DNA from: Asaia bogorensis
GTDB lineage: Bacteria > Pseudomonadota > Alphaproteobacteria > Acetobacterales > Acetobacteraceae
Length of the DNA: 64,000 nucleotides
NCBI GenBank assembly: GCA_945868845.1
Contig: CAMBMS010000006.1
Span: forward strand, 83,272-147,271
Reading direction: 5' to 3'
Part shown: piece by piece, positions 8,695 through 17,847 of the stretch
Position numbering within the stretch: position 1 is the stretch's first letter
How the letters are laid out: each line of letters begins with the position of its first letter
The notes under the pieces: generated by a model
Told to the model about the DNA's origin: nothing
Databases searched by the model: none
Seen by the model: the letters and a program-made list of their open reading frames with translations, nothing else
Position numbers and translations under genes: made by a program

Positions 8695-9447
8695 TCAGGT
8701 CAGGAACAGGCCACCATTCACATGGATGGTTTGGCCCGTGATGTAGCCGCCCTCCGGCCCGGCCAGCAGGCGGACGGCGCCGGCAATTTCCTCCACACGG
8801 GCCTTGCGGCCCAGCGGAATGTCTCGATCGCCCAGGCTGGAGGGCCGGGCGCCGGCGGTGGGGCCGCGCACCGTATCAACCGATCCTGGGGCGATGGCGT
8901 TGCACCGGATATTATGCGGTGCGAGTTCGATCGCCAAGGCGCGCATCAGCCCTTCCAACCCCGCCTTGGACGCCGACACATGCGCCCGGTTCGGCGTGCC
9001 GACATGCGTCGAAATACCGGAAAGGGCGATGATGGAGCCAGCACCGCGCGCAATCATGTGCGGCACCACGGCGCGCGCCAGGATGAAGGCGCCGTCCAGC
9101 GCGACGGACAGGATTTCTCGCCATTCGGCGAGGGAGATTTGCAGAAAGGGGGTTTGTCGGCGCAGTCCGGCATTGCTGACCAGGATGTCGATGCCGCCCA
9201 CCGCGGGGATCGCGTCGGCCAGCATCTGCGCGACCTGGGTTTCATCGGTGATGTCCGCCATCGCTGCCAGGGCCTGGCCACCTATGGCATTGATCTCTCC
9301 CACCACGCCATCGATCAATGCGCGGTCGGCACGGCCATTCACCAGCACCGTGGCGCCGTCGCGCGCCAGGGCGAGCGCGATGGCGCGGCCGATATTCTTG
9401 CCCGCGCCCGTGACCAGGGCGACCCTGCCCGATAATGCACCCGCCAT
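8695..9447 (-). CDS. SDR-family oxidoreductase lacking the catalytic Tyr
   Basis: A 250-residue SDR with a typical cofactor loop (T-G-A-G-K-N-I-G), N-A-G at about residue 90, and the expected Ser in I-A-L-S-G-I-S. The YxxxK motif reads A-H-V-S-A-S-K-A-G, so Val occupies the Tyr position four residues before the Lys. The rest of the fold, including the C-terminal G-G-Y-I-T-G-Q-T-I-H-V-N-G-G, is intact, so this is not simple decay. It is encoded upstream of the SDR at 7862 and divergent from the cyclase gene at 9544, with a 96-bp shared promoter gap. Confidence 0.85.
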   Translation of the reverse strand: MAGALSGRVALVTGAGKNIGRAIALALARDGATVLVNGRADRALIDGVVGEINAIGGQALAAMADITDETQVAQMLADAIPAVGGIDILVSNAGLRRQTPFLQISLAEWREILSVALDGAFILARAVVPHMIARGAGSIIALSGISTHVGTPNRAHVSASKAGLEGLMRALAIELAPHNIRCNAIAPGSVDTVRGPTAGARPSSLGDRDIPLGRKARVEEIAGAVRLLAGPEGGYITGQTIHVNGGLFLT

Positions 9448-9543
9448 TGTCTCTACTCCCTCACCGTTTCCGTCCAGCTGTGTCTGGGCCTATGCTGGTG
9501 CCCACCATGCGTCATGCCGCCGGATGACGGGAGAGGAAAAACG

Positions 9544-10455
9544 ATGACCATCTGCAACCACGACCATTCGCAATGGATTTCCCGCTGGGGCAAGGACGAT
9601 CAAATTGGCTCCGCCAATTATCTAACCGCGGCGAAGCGGTTGGCGGCCCTGGCCTCGGTGAAGCAAGGGAAGGTGTTCGACGTTTCGCATGTGATCGGCC
9701 AAGACGCGCCCTACATGGCGCCGAACCAGACGCCGTTCCTACTGTCGATGTGGGCGTCGTGGAAGGATTCCATTAAGCGGCGGCGCAAGATGGGATTTCG
9801 CAACGACGCGGGATCGAATGTGGACCGGATGGAGATGACCACGCATGTGGGGACGCATATCGATGCGCTGGGGCATTTTTCCTCTGGTGATCGGCTCTAC
9901 AATGGCAATAGTGCCGACGAGGCGGTGAGTTCTTGGGGGCTTGATAGGCTCGGCATCGAGCACGCGCCGCCGATGATCACGCGCGGCATCATGCTGGACG
10001 TGGCGGGGTTCGATGGCGGGGAATTTCTGGAGCCGGGGCGGGTGGTGACGCCCGACGATTTGCAGCGCGCCTGCGACAATGCGGATGTAGTGATCGAGTC
10101 TGGCGATATCGTGATGATCCGCACTGGCTGGGGGCGGTTCTTTGGTGTCGATAATGCGCGCTATCTGAAGGGCGAGCCGGGAATCGACCTACCGGCGGCG
10201 CGCTGGCTGGTGGAGCGCGAAGTGGGTGCGATCGGAGTTGATAACATGGCGGTCGAGGTGCTGCCGAACCCTGATCACGGACTGTCACTGCCGGTGCATC
10301 AATATACGCTGGCCGATACCGGCACTTACCTCATCGAGAATTTAGCGCTGGAGGAATTGGCGGTGGAAAAACTCCATCAGTTCTGTTTTATTTTGCTGGC
10401 GACGAAGTATCGCGGAGCCACCGGGTGTCCCGTGCGTCCCGTGGCCGTGATCTGA
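9544..10455 (+). CDS. Cyclase-family metal-dependent hydrolase (isatin hydrolase / kynurenine formamidase-like)
   Basis: 303 residues. The metal motif H-V-G-T-H-I-D-A-L-G-H-F, near residue 105, is the family HxGTHxDxxxHF signature that binds Zn or Mn. I-R-T-G-W and I-G-V-D-N downstream fit the cyclase fold. Members hydrolyse amide or lactam bonds (isatin, N-formylkynurenine) or act on cyclic ketones. The start at 9544 is taken because GAGAGG precedes it by 7 nt; a longer frame begins at 9514. The next gene begins 12 nt later, suggesting an operon with the carboxyltransferase and MFS transporter. Confidence 0.82.
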   Translation: MTICNHDHSQWISRWGKDDQIGSANYLTAAKRLAALASVKQGKVFDVSHVIGQDAPYMAPNQTPFLLSMWASWKDSIKRRRKMGFRNDAGSNVDRMEMTTHVGTHIDALGHFSSGDRLYNGNSADEAVSSWGLDRLGIEHAPPMITRGIMLDVAGFDGGEFLEPGRVVTPDDLQRACDNADVVIESGDIVMIRTGWGRFFGVDNARYLKGEPGIDLPAARWLVEREVGAIGVDNMAVEVLPNPDHGLSLPVHQYTLADTGTYLIENLALEELAVEKLHQFCFILLATKYRGATGCPVRPVAVI

Positions 10456-10467
10456 GGGCGCGAAAAA

Positions 10468-12027
10468 ATGTCCTGGCAGCCGGAACTCGACGAGCTTGCC
10501 AAGCGCGAGGAGTTTGCCAAGCGGATGGGCGGGACGGAGCGTGTGGCGCGCCAGCGCGCCGGCGGACGGTTGACGGTGCGCGAGCGCATCGACGGAATTC
10601 TCGACCCTGGCAGTTTTCATGAAATCGGCGCCATCTCCGGCAAAGCGGGCTATGATAATCACAATCAACTGGCAGAATTTTTACCGGCCAATTGTGTGTT
10701 TGGCCGAGGCAAGGTGAATGGGCGGCCGGTGGTGATCACCGGCGACGATTTCACCGTGCGTGGCGGATCGGCCGATGCGTCGATCTGGGAAAAATTCAAG
10801 ATGGCGGAGATCATGGCGTATGAGTATCGCCTGCCGCTGATCCGCATGATCGAGGGGTCCGGCGGGGGCGGATCGGTACGCACGATCGAGACCATGGGGC
10901 GGGCCAATCTGCCGGGCGGGACGGGCACATCGTCCGGGCTATTTTTGTGCGCGGCGAATATGGGAGAGGTGCCAGTGGTCTCGCTCGGCCTGGGCTCCGT
11001 TGCCGGGTTGGGCGCGGCGCGGTTAGCGGCGAGCCACTATACCTTGATGGTGAAGGAAATGTCGGCGGTGTTTGTCGCCGGGCCGCCGGTGGTGGAGCGG
11101 TTGGGCGAGCCGCGCACCAAGCAGGAGCTAGGAGGGCATGCGGTGCAACTGGCCTCCGGCGGTGTGGACGATGCAACGGATACGGAAGAAGAAGCGTTCG
11201 AGCGGGCGCGAGCGTTTCTTTCGTACTTACCAAATTCAGTTTGGGATGTGGCGCCGCAGGCGCAGTTGGCGAACGATCCCCACCGGCGCGATGAATTTTT
11301 ACTCTCGATCGTTCCGCGCAATACGCGGCGCACCTATCCGATGCGGAAAATCGTCAATGCCGTGGTCGATAGCGGCAGTTTTTTCGAGATGGGGCGCTAT
11401 TATGGGCGGGGGCTGATCACCGGCTTCGCGCGGTTGAATGGTTGGTCGGTAGCGGTGATGGCGGGTGATCCGATGCAGCACGCGGGAACCTGGGGCAATG
11501 CCGAGTGCCAGAAGGTGACGCGCTTCATCGACATGGCGGAGACGTTTCATCTTCCGGTCGTGCATCTAGTGGATTGCCCCGGCTTCTCAGTGGGGCTGGA
11601 GGCGGAGTCGCAGGGTGTGATCCGCCAGGGGGTGCGGGTGATCAGCGCCATCAATCAGTCCACCGTGCCATGGTGTTCCATTTTAATTCGCAATGTGTTC
11701 GGCGTGGGCGGAGGGGGGCATCAACCGAATAAGCGACTGTGTCTGCGCTATGCCTGGCCGTCCGGGCGGTGGGGGTCGCTGCCGTTGGAAGGCGGGGTAG
11801 AAGCGGCGTATCGGGCAGAAATCGATGCCGCCGAAGATAAGCCGACGAAACTTAAAGAAATCGAGGCGAAGCTGGAGGCCTTGCGTTCGCCGTTTCGTAC
11901 GGCGGAGGCGTTCTGGCTAGAGGAGATTATCGATCCGCGCGATACGCGGCGCTTGCTATGCGAGTTCGCCGATCTCGCCGCCCCCTTGCGCATCCGAGGC
12001 CGAGCCAGTTTCACCATGCGGCCCTGA
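10468..12027 (+). CDS. Acyl-CoA carboxylase, carboxyltransferase (beta) subunit
   Basis: 519 residues with two crotonase-like halves typical of propionyl-, methylcrotonyl- or geranyl-CoA carboxylase beta subunits. The N-terminal helix is followed by a R-L-T-V-R-E-R-I-D motif. The acyl-CoA and carboxybiotin oxyanion loops are seen as G-S-G-G-G-G-S-V-R-T near residue 131 and the G-V-G-G-G-G region near 412. The partner biotin carboxylase / biotin carrier subunit is not in the window, so it must be elsewhere or the protein acts as a decarboxylase subunit. It sits between the cyclase and the transporter, and its stop is followed directly by the next start. Confidence 0.85.
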   Translation: MSWQPELDELAKREEFAKRMGGTERVARQRAGGRLTVRERIDGILDPGSFHEIGAISGKAGYDNHNQLAEFLPANCVFGRGKVNGRPVVITGDDFTVRGGSADASIWEKFKMAEIMAYEYRLPLIRMIEGSGGGGSVRTIETMGRANLPGGTGTSSGLFLCAANMGEVPVVSLGLGSVAGLGAARLAASHYTLMVKEMSAVFVAGPPVVERLGEPRTKQELGGHAVQLASGGVDDATDTEEEAFERARAFLSYLPNSVWDVAPQAQLANDPHRRDEFLLSIVPRNTRRTYPMRKIVNAVVDSGSFFEMGRYYGRGLITGFARLNGWSVAVMAGDPMQHAGTWGNAECQKVTRFIDMAETFHLPVVHLVDCPGFSVGLEAESQGVIRQGVRVISAINQSTVPWCSILIRNVFGVGGGGHQPNKRLCLRYAWPSGRWGSLPLEGGVEAAYRAEIDAAEDKPTKLKEIEAKLEALRSPFRTAEAFWLEEIIDPRDTRRLLCEFADLAAPLRIRGRASFTMRP

Positions 12028-13551
12028 GTGACCATGTCGGGCTCGACGACAGAAAAAGTGCCGCATCGCGCGTTGATCACCGGCGCGTTAATGACGGCAA
12101 CTCTGATGCAGGTGCTGGACACCAATATGACCAATGTGGCACTGCCCTATATGCAGGGCGCGCTGTCAGCATCGTCGGTGGAGATTACCTGGGTTCTGAC
12201 CTCCTATATCATGGCGGCGGCGATCATGACTGCGCCGGTGGGCTGGCTCGCCGTGCGCTATGGGCGGAAGAACCTGTTCATCGCCTGCCTGGCCGGGTTT
12301 ACCGGGTTTTCTATGCTGGCGGGCGGGGCGCATTCGCTGGAGCAGATGGTCGTGTTCCGTGTGATGCAGGGTATTTGTGGCGCGGCCCTGGTACCGCTGT
12401 CACAGGCCACGATGCTGGATATCTATCCGTTCGAGCAGCGGGCCCATGCGATGGCGATCTTTGGTATCGGCGTGATGCTGGGGCCGATCCTGGGGCCTAC
12501 ATTGGGCGGATATCTGACGGAAATCTATAACTGGCGCTATGTCTTCTATGTCAATTTACCGCTGGGTGTCTTGGCCATTATTGGCCTCATGTTGTTTATG
12601 CCGCGCGCGCCGGTGCGTGACGATCTGCGCTTCGACTGGACCGGCTTCGCCGTGCTGGCGCTGGGTATCGGCAGCTTGCAGATGATGCTGGATCGTGGGT
12701 CCGGCGAGGACTGGTTTACCTCGCGGGAGATCATTATCGAAGCTGTTCTGGCGGGTCTCGGGCTTTATTTATTTACCGTGCATATGCTGACGGCAGAACG
12801 ACCTTTCGTCGCGCCGACAGTGTTCAAGGATCGCAATTTCATTATCTGTGTGTTGCTGATGCTGTTTGGCGGATCGATTCTGATGTCGAGTTCAGCCCTT
12901 CTCGCCCCGTATCTGCAAAAACTTGCCGGCTACCCTATCGCCACCGCCGGGCTGACCATGGCGCCGCGCGGCTTCGGCGTCATGGCCGGTATGATCTTTG
13001 CTAGCCGTACAGGTGGGCGACTCGATCAGCGCAAGATCATGGGATTCGCACTGATCGGCATCACCATCTCCATGCTGGAGATGAGCAGCTGGACGCCTGA
13101 TATTTCCACCCGACATGTGATGTTTACCGTGCTGGCACAAGGATTCTGCGTCGGCTGCTTCTTTAATCCAATGACGGTAATGGCGTTCATCACCCTGCCG
13201 GCCCATCTGCGTGGCGATGGCACGGCCCTACACGCCCTGGCACGCAATATCGGTGCCGCCGTGGGTATTTCGATCACCACTTTTACCCTGGCGCACAATG
13301 CCCAGGAACTGAATGAGGAGATCGGCAGTATCGTCACGCCATTCCATCGGGTGCTGCTGGAGAATTTTTCCCTATCCCAATGGCTGGATCCGGCAACCGC
13401 TATCGGCGCCAATCTTCTGGACAGCATGGTGCAGCGCGAGGCGCAGATCATTGCCTATTCCAATAGCTATCGCATGCTGGCCATCAGTGCGATCCCACCG
13501 ATGTTCCTGCTTTTTCTCCTGCGCCGCGCGCCGCGGTTTGGGGGGCGGTGA
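12028..13551 (+). CDS. DHA2-family MFS multidrug exporter (EmrB/QacA-like)
   Basis: 507 residues, 14 predicted transmembrane helices as in EmrB. The drug/H+ antiporter motif A (G-W-L-A-V-R-Y-G-R-K-N) follows helix 2 and motif C-like G-V-M-L-G-P-I-L-G-P-T-L-G-G follows helix 5. The first codon is GTG at 12028, directly after the carboxyltransferase TGA; an in-frame ATG at 12034 is an equally good start. No EmrA-type periplasmic adaptor is encoded beside it. It may export the substrate or toxic intermediates of the neighbouring catabolic genes. Confidence 0.9.
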   Translation: MTMSGSTTEKVPHRALITGALMTATLMQVLDTNMTNVALPYMQGALSASSVEITWVLTSYIMAAAIMTAPVGWLAVRYGRKNLFIACLAGFTGFSMLAGGAHSLEQMVVFRVMQGICGAALVPLSQATMLDIYPFEQRAHAMAIFGIGVMLGPILGPTLGGYLTEIYNWRYVFYVNLPLGVLAIIGLMLFMPRAPVRDDLRFDWTGFAVLALGIGSLQMMLDRGSGEDWFTSREIIIEAVLAGLGLYLFTVHMLTAERPFVAPTVFKDRNFIICVLLMLFGGSILMSSSALLAPYLQKLAGYPIATAGLTMAPRGFGVMAGMIFASRTGGRLDQRKIMGFALIGITISMLEMSSWTPDISTRHVMFTVLAQGFCVGCFFNPMTVMAFITLPAHLRGDGTALHALARNIGAAVGISITTFTLAHNAQELNEEIGSIVTPFHRVLLENFSLSQWLDPATAIGANLLDSMVQREAQIIAYSNSYRMLAISAIPPMFLLFLLRRAPRFGGR

Positions 13552-13753
13552 TCCGGCGCAGGATGGTGCTGAGCGGAAGGACGGCGGCGATGACGGTAAG
13601 TTTTGGGGGATTGTTGAGGGCAAGATCTTGAACAAGGGGGGGCAGCCACTGCGCAGTGCTTCGATCAGCAGCCAGGCCATGTGGATGGCGAGGATAACGG
13701 CGCCGGTGGCGGTGTGGGGAGAAAGAGCGCGCATTAGTTAGGTGGGGGTGTTA

Positions 13754-16102
13754 TTAGGACCGCACCGCTGGCGCGGGTTCTTCGGACATCAGCCGAGCGA
13801 GGGTGGATTCCAGATCCTGCGCGGAGAACGGCTTGCGTAGCACGCCGCCCAGTAGATCGACTCCAGGTTCACTGGCATCACCGAATTCTGCATAGCCGGT
13901 GATCAGCAGGATCGGGAATGCATAGCCCAGATTGCGCGCCACGATGGCCACCTGCACGCCAGTCAGGCCGGGCATCGCATAATCGACCATCAGCAGGCCG
14001 AGATTATAATCGCCCGGATCGCGCAGGATGCGCAAGGCTTCCTCGCCGCTATCAGCTTCAACGACGGTGCAACCGAATTCCATCAGCATCTCGGCGGTGG
14101 CCTGGCGCACCGGCAGATCGTCATCGACCAGCAGCACGGTGAGATTTTTGGTCAGGCGGCGTGGGTCGCCGAACGCCGCGACTTCTTCCTGCTCCGCGGC
14201 GGTGCGCGGCAGCAGCACGGAAACCGTGGTGCCTCGGCCGAGCACCGAATGCAGGCGCACGGTACCGCCTGATTGCTGGGCAATGCCATAAACCTGGCTC
14301 AGCCCGAGGCCGGAGCCGGCAGGGCCCTTGGTGGTGAAGAAGGGTTCGAACGCGCGCGCCCTCACCTCATCGGTCATGCCGGTGCCATCGTCGATGACGT
14401 CGACGCGGACGTAATCGCCCGGCTTGGCACCGTCCTCGGCCTCGGTTAGCGTTTCGTTGGCGGTGACGATGATGAGCTTGCCGCCTTCGGACATGGCGTC
14501 GCGCGCATTCAGGGCGAGGTTCAGCACCACCGCCTCCAACTGACTGGGATCGGCGAGGCCGGGCCAGACATTGGGATCGAACCGTGTTTCGATCTTAATG
14601 CGGCGGCCGAGGGTGGAGGTGGCGAGGGTGACGAGGTCGTTGACCACACGATTCACATCCACCTTTCTGCGGGCCATACGGTGGCGGCGCGAGAAGGCGA
14701 GCAGGCGAGAAGTGAGCTGGGCGCCACGCTGCACCGCACCGGTGGCACGTGCGACTAAGGTGTGCATGCGGTCTTGCGCTGGATCTAGCCGACGTTCCAG
14801 CAGTTCCAGATTGCCCATGATGGTGGCGAGAAGATTGTTGAAATCATGCGCGATACCGCTGGCGAGGCGGCCCACGGTCTGGAGTTTCTGCGCCTGGGTC
14901 AGAGCGGCCTCGGTCTTTTCCCGCTCGGCGATTTCGACATGCAGGCGGGCATTGGATTTGGAAAGCGCCGCCGTGCGTTCGGCGACGCGCTGTTCGAGCA
15001 ATTGCGTGGTGCGTTCGCGCTCAGCGACGCGTTGTTCCAAGCTTGCGGCCATTTCGTTGAAGGCGATGGCGACGCGGCCGAATTCCAACACTTCCTCCGA
15101 GACCGGCGCGCGGGCGGCGAGGTTGCCAATGCGCCAGGCCTGGGCGGCGACCAGCAAGCGTTCGGTGGGGCGGCGGATGAAAGCCTCGCCAGCAGCTAGG
15201 GCTAGGATCAAGGCGATCAGCGATGCTGCGCCGACCAGGACGGCGGCGCGCAGGGCGATAGCGTCGATCTCGGCAGTGGCGGCGGGCAACGAGAGGCCGA
15301 CCTGAACATAGATCGGCTCCGCTTGTGCCGCGTAGGGAATATAGGCGGTGAGCAGCTCGATATTATCCGGACCGGTGAGCTGGGCGAGGCCGGCGACCGG
15401 GCGGGCGGCGAATTCGGTTTCCGTGTCGCTCAGCGCATCTGCGCGCCACAACCCGTCACCCAGCGGGATCGCGGCCGCGGAAGGGGGATTGCGTACGATG
15501 ATCCGCCCCCCGCGATCGGCGATGATCAGCTCAGTGCGCGCCGGCTGCTGCGTGCGGCCCTGGCGCAGTTCGCCCTGGCGCTGGTTGAGCCAGTCGAGAT
15601 CGATGGCAATGATGACCGTGCCATTGCGCTGACCGGTGGGATCCAGGATAGGCACGCCGACGGGCAGAATAGGTGCCGCGAAGCCGGGTTGGCGGGCAAG
15701 CTGGCCGACGCTCGAACGTTCGTCATCGGCATGCTCGGGCAGCCAGGGCGGATTGTCGCCGGTGAGTTGGGGCACGGACGCGCAGGCCAATGTGCCGTCC
15801 TGCCGATAGGCGGCCAGGAACGCGTAGCGCGCCAGGCGCATATGCAACACGGAAAGTTGCTGCCCGCATTCCGGTTGTAAATGCTCGACTCCGCGGAAGC
15901 GGGTGGCGACAACGCCGAGCTGGCGCGCCGTGTCGATGATGGAGAGCAGATCGGATTCCGTTAGTTCTGCCTGGCGCATGGCTAGCTCACCCAGTTCCCA
16001 GGTGCGGCGCGTTTGCAGATCGAACTGAGTGAACAGCCCGGCTGCTATACTGGGCAGCAGACACAACAAGGTGACGATCAGCAGGCGACGCGAGACGGTC
16101 AT
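13754..16102 (-). CDS. Hybrid sensor histidine kinase with receiver domain
   Basis: 782 residues. An N-terminal membrane helix (about 6-24) and a second at about 285-305 frame a periplasmic cache-like sensor domain of about 255 residues. A HAMP segment (about 305-360) and a coiled coil (E-Q-R-V-A-E-R repeated) lead to the dimerisation helix with phospho-accepting His419 in S-G-I-A-H-D-F-N-N-L-L. The ATPase has N-boxes (N-L-A-L-N-A-R-D-A-M), D-D-G-T-G-M and G-S-G-L-G-L. A receiver domain (about 652-770) has D-D-D, phospho-acceptor Asp707 in V-D-Y-A-M-P-G and Lys757. No partner regulator is nearby, so output must go through another protein. Confidence 0.93.
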   Translation of the reverse strand: MTVSRRLLIVTLLCLLPSIAAGLFTQFDLQTRRTWELGELAMRQAELTESDLLSIIDTARQLGVVATRFRGVEHLQPECGQQLSVLHMRLARYAFLAAYRQDGTLACASVPQLTGDNPPWLPEHADDERSSVGQLARQPGFAAPILPVGVPILDPTGQRNGTVIIAIDLDWLNQRQGELRQGRTQQPARTELIIADRGGRIIVRNPPSAAAIPLGDGLWRADALSDTETEFAARPVAGLAQLTGPDNIELLTAYIPYAAQAEPIYVQVGLSLPAATAEIDAIALRAAVLVGAASLIALILALAAGEAFIRRPTERLLVAAQAWRIGNLAARAPVSEEVLEFGRVAIAFNEMAASLEQRVAERERTTQLLEQRVAERTAALSKSNARLHVEIAEREKTEAALTQAQKLQTVGRLASGIAHDFNNLLATIMGNLELLERRLDPAQDRMHTLVARATGAVQRGAQLTSRLLAFSRRHRMARRKVDVNRVVNDLVTLATSTLGRRIKIETRFDPNVWPGLADPSQLEAVVLNLALNARDAMSEGGKLIIVTANETLTEAEDGAKPGDYVRVDVIDDGTGMTDEVRARAFEPFFTTKGPAGSGLGLSQVYGIAQQSGGTVRLHSVLGRGTTVSVLLPRTAAEQEEVAAFGDPRRLTKNLTVLLVDDDLPVRQATAEMLMEFGCTVVEADSGEEALRILRDPGDYNLGLLMVDYAMPGLTGVQVAIVARNLGYAFPILLITGYAEFGDASEPGVDLLGGVLRKPFSAQDLESTLARLMSEEPAPAVRS

Positions 16103-16146
16103 GCGATCACGAGAACCCCCCTCCCATCATGCACGATGGGACGGGG

Positions 16147-16939
16147 GTCGCGAAAGTGGGCTTTCGGCCAGGTCGCAGCATCAACCACCACCTGATCGTC
16201 AATGGCGAACTCCCGCTCTTCGACAATGCCGAGCTGCGCCGGGCCATGCCGCAGGCGCTCGATCGGCATGCGTCTATCGACGTCATCTCCCAGAGCTAGG
16301 GCTAAATCGGTAGCATGGTGCAGCCAGCTCCGGATGGGCTGTGGGGAATGCCGACGGAGTAGTTGCGCAGCTTGTCGGGTTGCGATCCCGACGTGGCGAA
16401 GAACCGCGAACAGGGACGGCAGATCATGCGTGGTCTCGGTTATGGTTTGGAGAGACGGATAAAAGTAAAAATGATGACGCGCTATATCCCGCTCTATCGC
16501 GCGCCCACAGTGATCCCCCCCGATCAGCCGCGCGAAGTGTTTATCGAGTCTAATCTCGACGTGGTGGACCCCATCACTTACTTCCCCCCTCGTCACGCGG
16601 CAGATATTTACCATCGGGTTGAATTTACAAACCAGTCGGTCGGATCCCGGTACGATCCTGCTCTCATTCTATGCTTGTAAGGGAAATCAGAAATAGGATA
16701 GGTATTGCAACCCGGCGGTGGACGTGATGATCCAGGTGAAACCGATAGGGGCCGATCGAGAAAAGCGCAAGCGGGCAGTCTGGGATATAGAACGTAAGCT
16801 GACGGAGCAGAATGTGCGGCCGATCATTTTCTATAATCGTCCCAGTTCCTACTGGCAGCCGCACGTGCAGAACGTTTTAGTGATGGTCAATAGCGGCTTC
16901 GGTGGCCATCGCCGCGAAGATATCTGGCTGGACCGGTAG
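16147..16939 (+). pseudogene. Extracellular solute-binding protein (family 5, peptide/opine type), decayed C-terminal part
   Basis: The plus strand encodes the recognisable C-terminal third of an ABC-transporter dipeptide/oligopeptide-type binding protein. It starts G-F-R-P-G-R-S-I-N-H-H-L-I-V-N-G-E, then A-E-L-R-R-A-M-P-Q-A-L-D-R. In-frame stops at about 16297 (TAG then TAA) and 16354 interrupt it. It continues through R-Q-I-M-R-G-L-G-Y and then shifts frame between about 16630 and 16718 into K-R-K-R-A-V-W-D-I-E-R-K-L and R-P-I-I-F-Y-N-R-P-S-S. It ends in TAG at 16937. The first two thirds of the gene are missing; the kinase gene abuts the truncated end, suggesting a deletion. Confidence 0.8.
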
Positions 16940-17281
16940 ATGCCCCCGAGCCCCTATTTGTTCTGCGCCGCGGATCATGAGCTGGCCCAGGTGAATGACC
17001 GGCTTAAATTGCGCGAGGCCAAGACCGGCTTCGGCATTGCGCTTCGCTATCAGGAACGCGCGCCCGATCCGCCCCACGCGCCGGAACCCAACTGGTGCGA
17101 AACCGGACATTCGATATTCATCCTTTCCGGGCACATTCAATACCAGTTCGACGACCATACGGCGCATGCCGGGCCCGGCGACATGCTGCACATCCCCGCC
17201 GGGCGCGCCCACCGCCACAAGCCGCGCGTTGTGGGAAATGACGTGGTGCGCTACGTCCTCACGGAATTCGCCGCGCCCTGA
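16940..17281 (+). CDS. Small cupin-domain protein
   Basis: 113 residues forming a single cupin barrel. Motif 1 residues are partly visible as E-T-G-H-S-I-F-I-L-S-G-H-I-Q-Y, and motif 2 as P-G-D-M-L-H-I-P-A-G-R-A-H-R-H. The conserved metal His/Glu set is reduced but H-S, H-I and the C-terminal His residues could still bind metal. Its ATG follows the stop codon of the solute-binding pseudogene without a gap, so it was probably the last gene of that operon. Function unknown. Confidence 0.75.
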   Translation: MPPSPYLFCAADHELAQVNDRLKLREAKTGFGIALRYQERAPDPPHAPEPNWCETGHSIFILSGHIQYQFDDHTAHAGPGDMLHIPAGRAHRHKPRVVGNDVVRYVLTEFAAP

Positions 17282-17299
17282 TCATCCGGAGGACATCCC

Positions 17300-17815
17300 A
17301 TTACCGAATTCATCCTCGCCTTCATGAAGGCGCATGAGGTCTGGGCGATTCCCATCGTCGCCCTGCTGGCCTTCGGCGAATCGCTGGCCTTCGTGTCGCT
17401 GCTACTGCCCGCGACGGTGATCCTGTTCGGCTTCGGCGCGCTGATCAATGGCGCCGGGTTGCAGTTCTGGCCACTCTGGATGGCCGCCGCAGTAGGCGCG
17501 ATCCTGGGCGACTGGTTGTCCTTCTGGCTAGGCAAGCATTACGGTCACGCGATCGCCGTGATGTGGCCGCTAAACCGTCATCCCACCTTGATCCCACGCG
17601 GCCAAGTCTTTTTCGAAAAATGGGGTATCGCCGGTATTTTCTTGGGTCGTTTCTTCGGCCCTCTCCGTTCCGCCATCCCCCTAGTCGCCGGTATCTGCGA
17701 CATGCCACGCCTTCAATTCCAGATCGCCAACGTCGCCTCTGCCCTAGTCTGGGCCACCGGTATCCTTGCCCCCGGCGCCTTCGGCCTAGAATGGCTGGGA
17801 CGGTTAATGCACTAA
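17300..17815 (+). CDS. DedA-family membrane protein (VTT domain)
   Basis: About 171 residues, in the short range of DedA/SNARE-associated proteins implicated in undecaprenyl-phosphate or phospholipid flipping. The hallmark F-x-G-R-F-x-G-P-L-R-S region appears as F-L-G-R-F-F-G-P-L-R-S near residue 120, with W-x-x-A-x-x-G-A-x-x-G-D before it. Start choice: GGAGG at 17288-17292 is 7 nt from an in-frame ATT (17300) giving I/M-T-E-F-I-L-A-F-M, the expected N-terminus. The first ATG (17324) is 31 nt from that site, so an ATT initiator is likely. Confidence 0.88.
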   Translation: MTEFILAFMKAHEVWAIPIVALLAFGESLAFVSLLLPATVILFGFGALINGAGLQFWPLWMAAAVGAILGDWLSFWLGKHYGHAIAVMWPLNRHPTLIPRGQVFFEKWGIAGIFLGRFFGPLRSAIPLVAGICDMPRLQFQIANVASALVWATGILAPGAFGLEWLGRLMH

Positions 17816-17847
17816 ACTCCGCCTTATTTACCCCTCTCGCGGATGGA

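Noticed and set aside
13552..13734. Minus-strand frame starting at 13734 with a hydrophobic N-terminus
   Set aside because: No ribosome site, overlaps the MFS gene 3' end, low-complexity Pro/Ser tail; likely chance.
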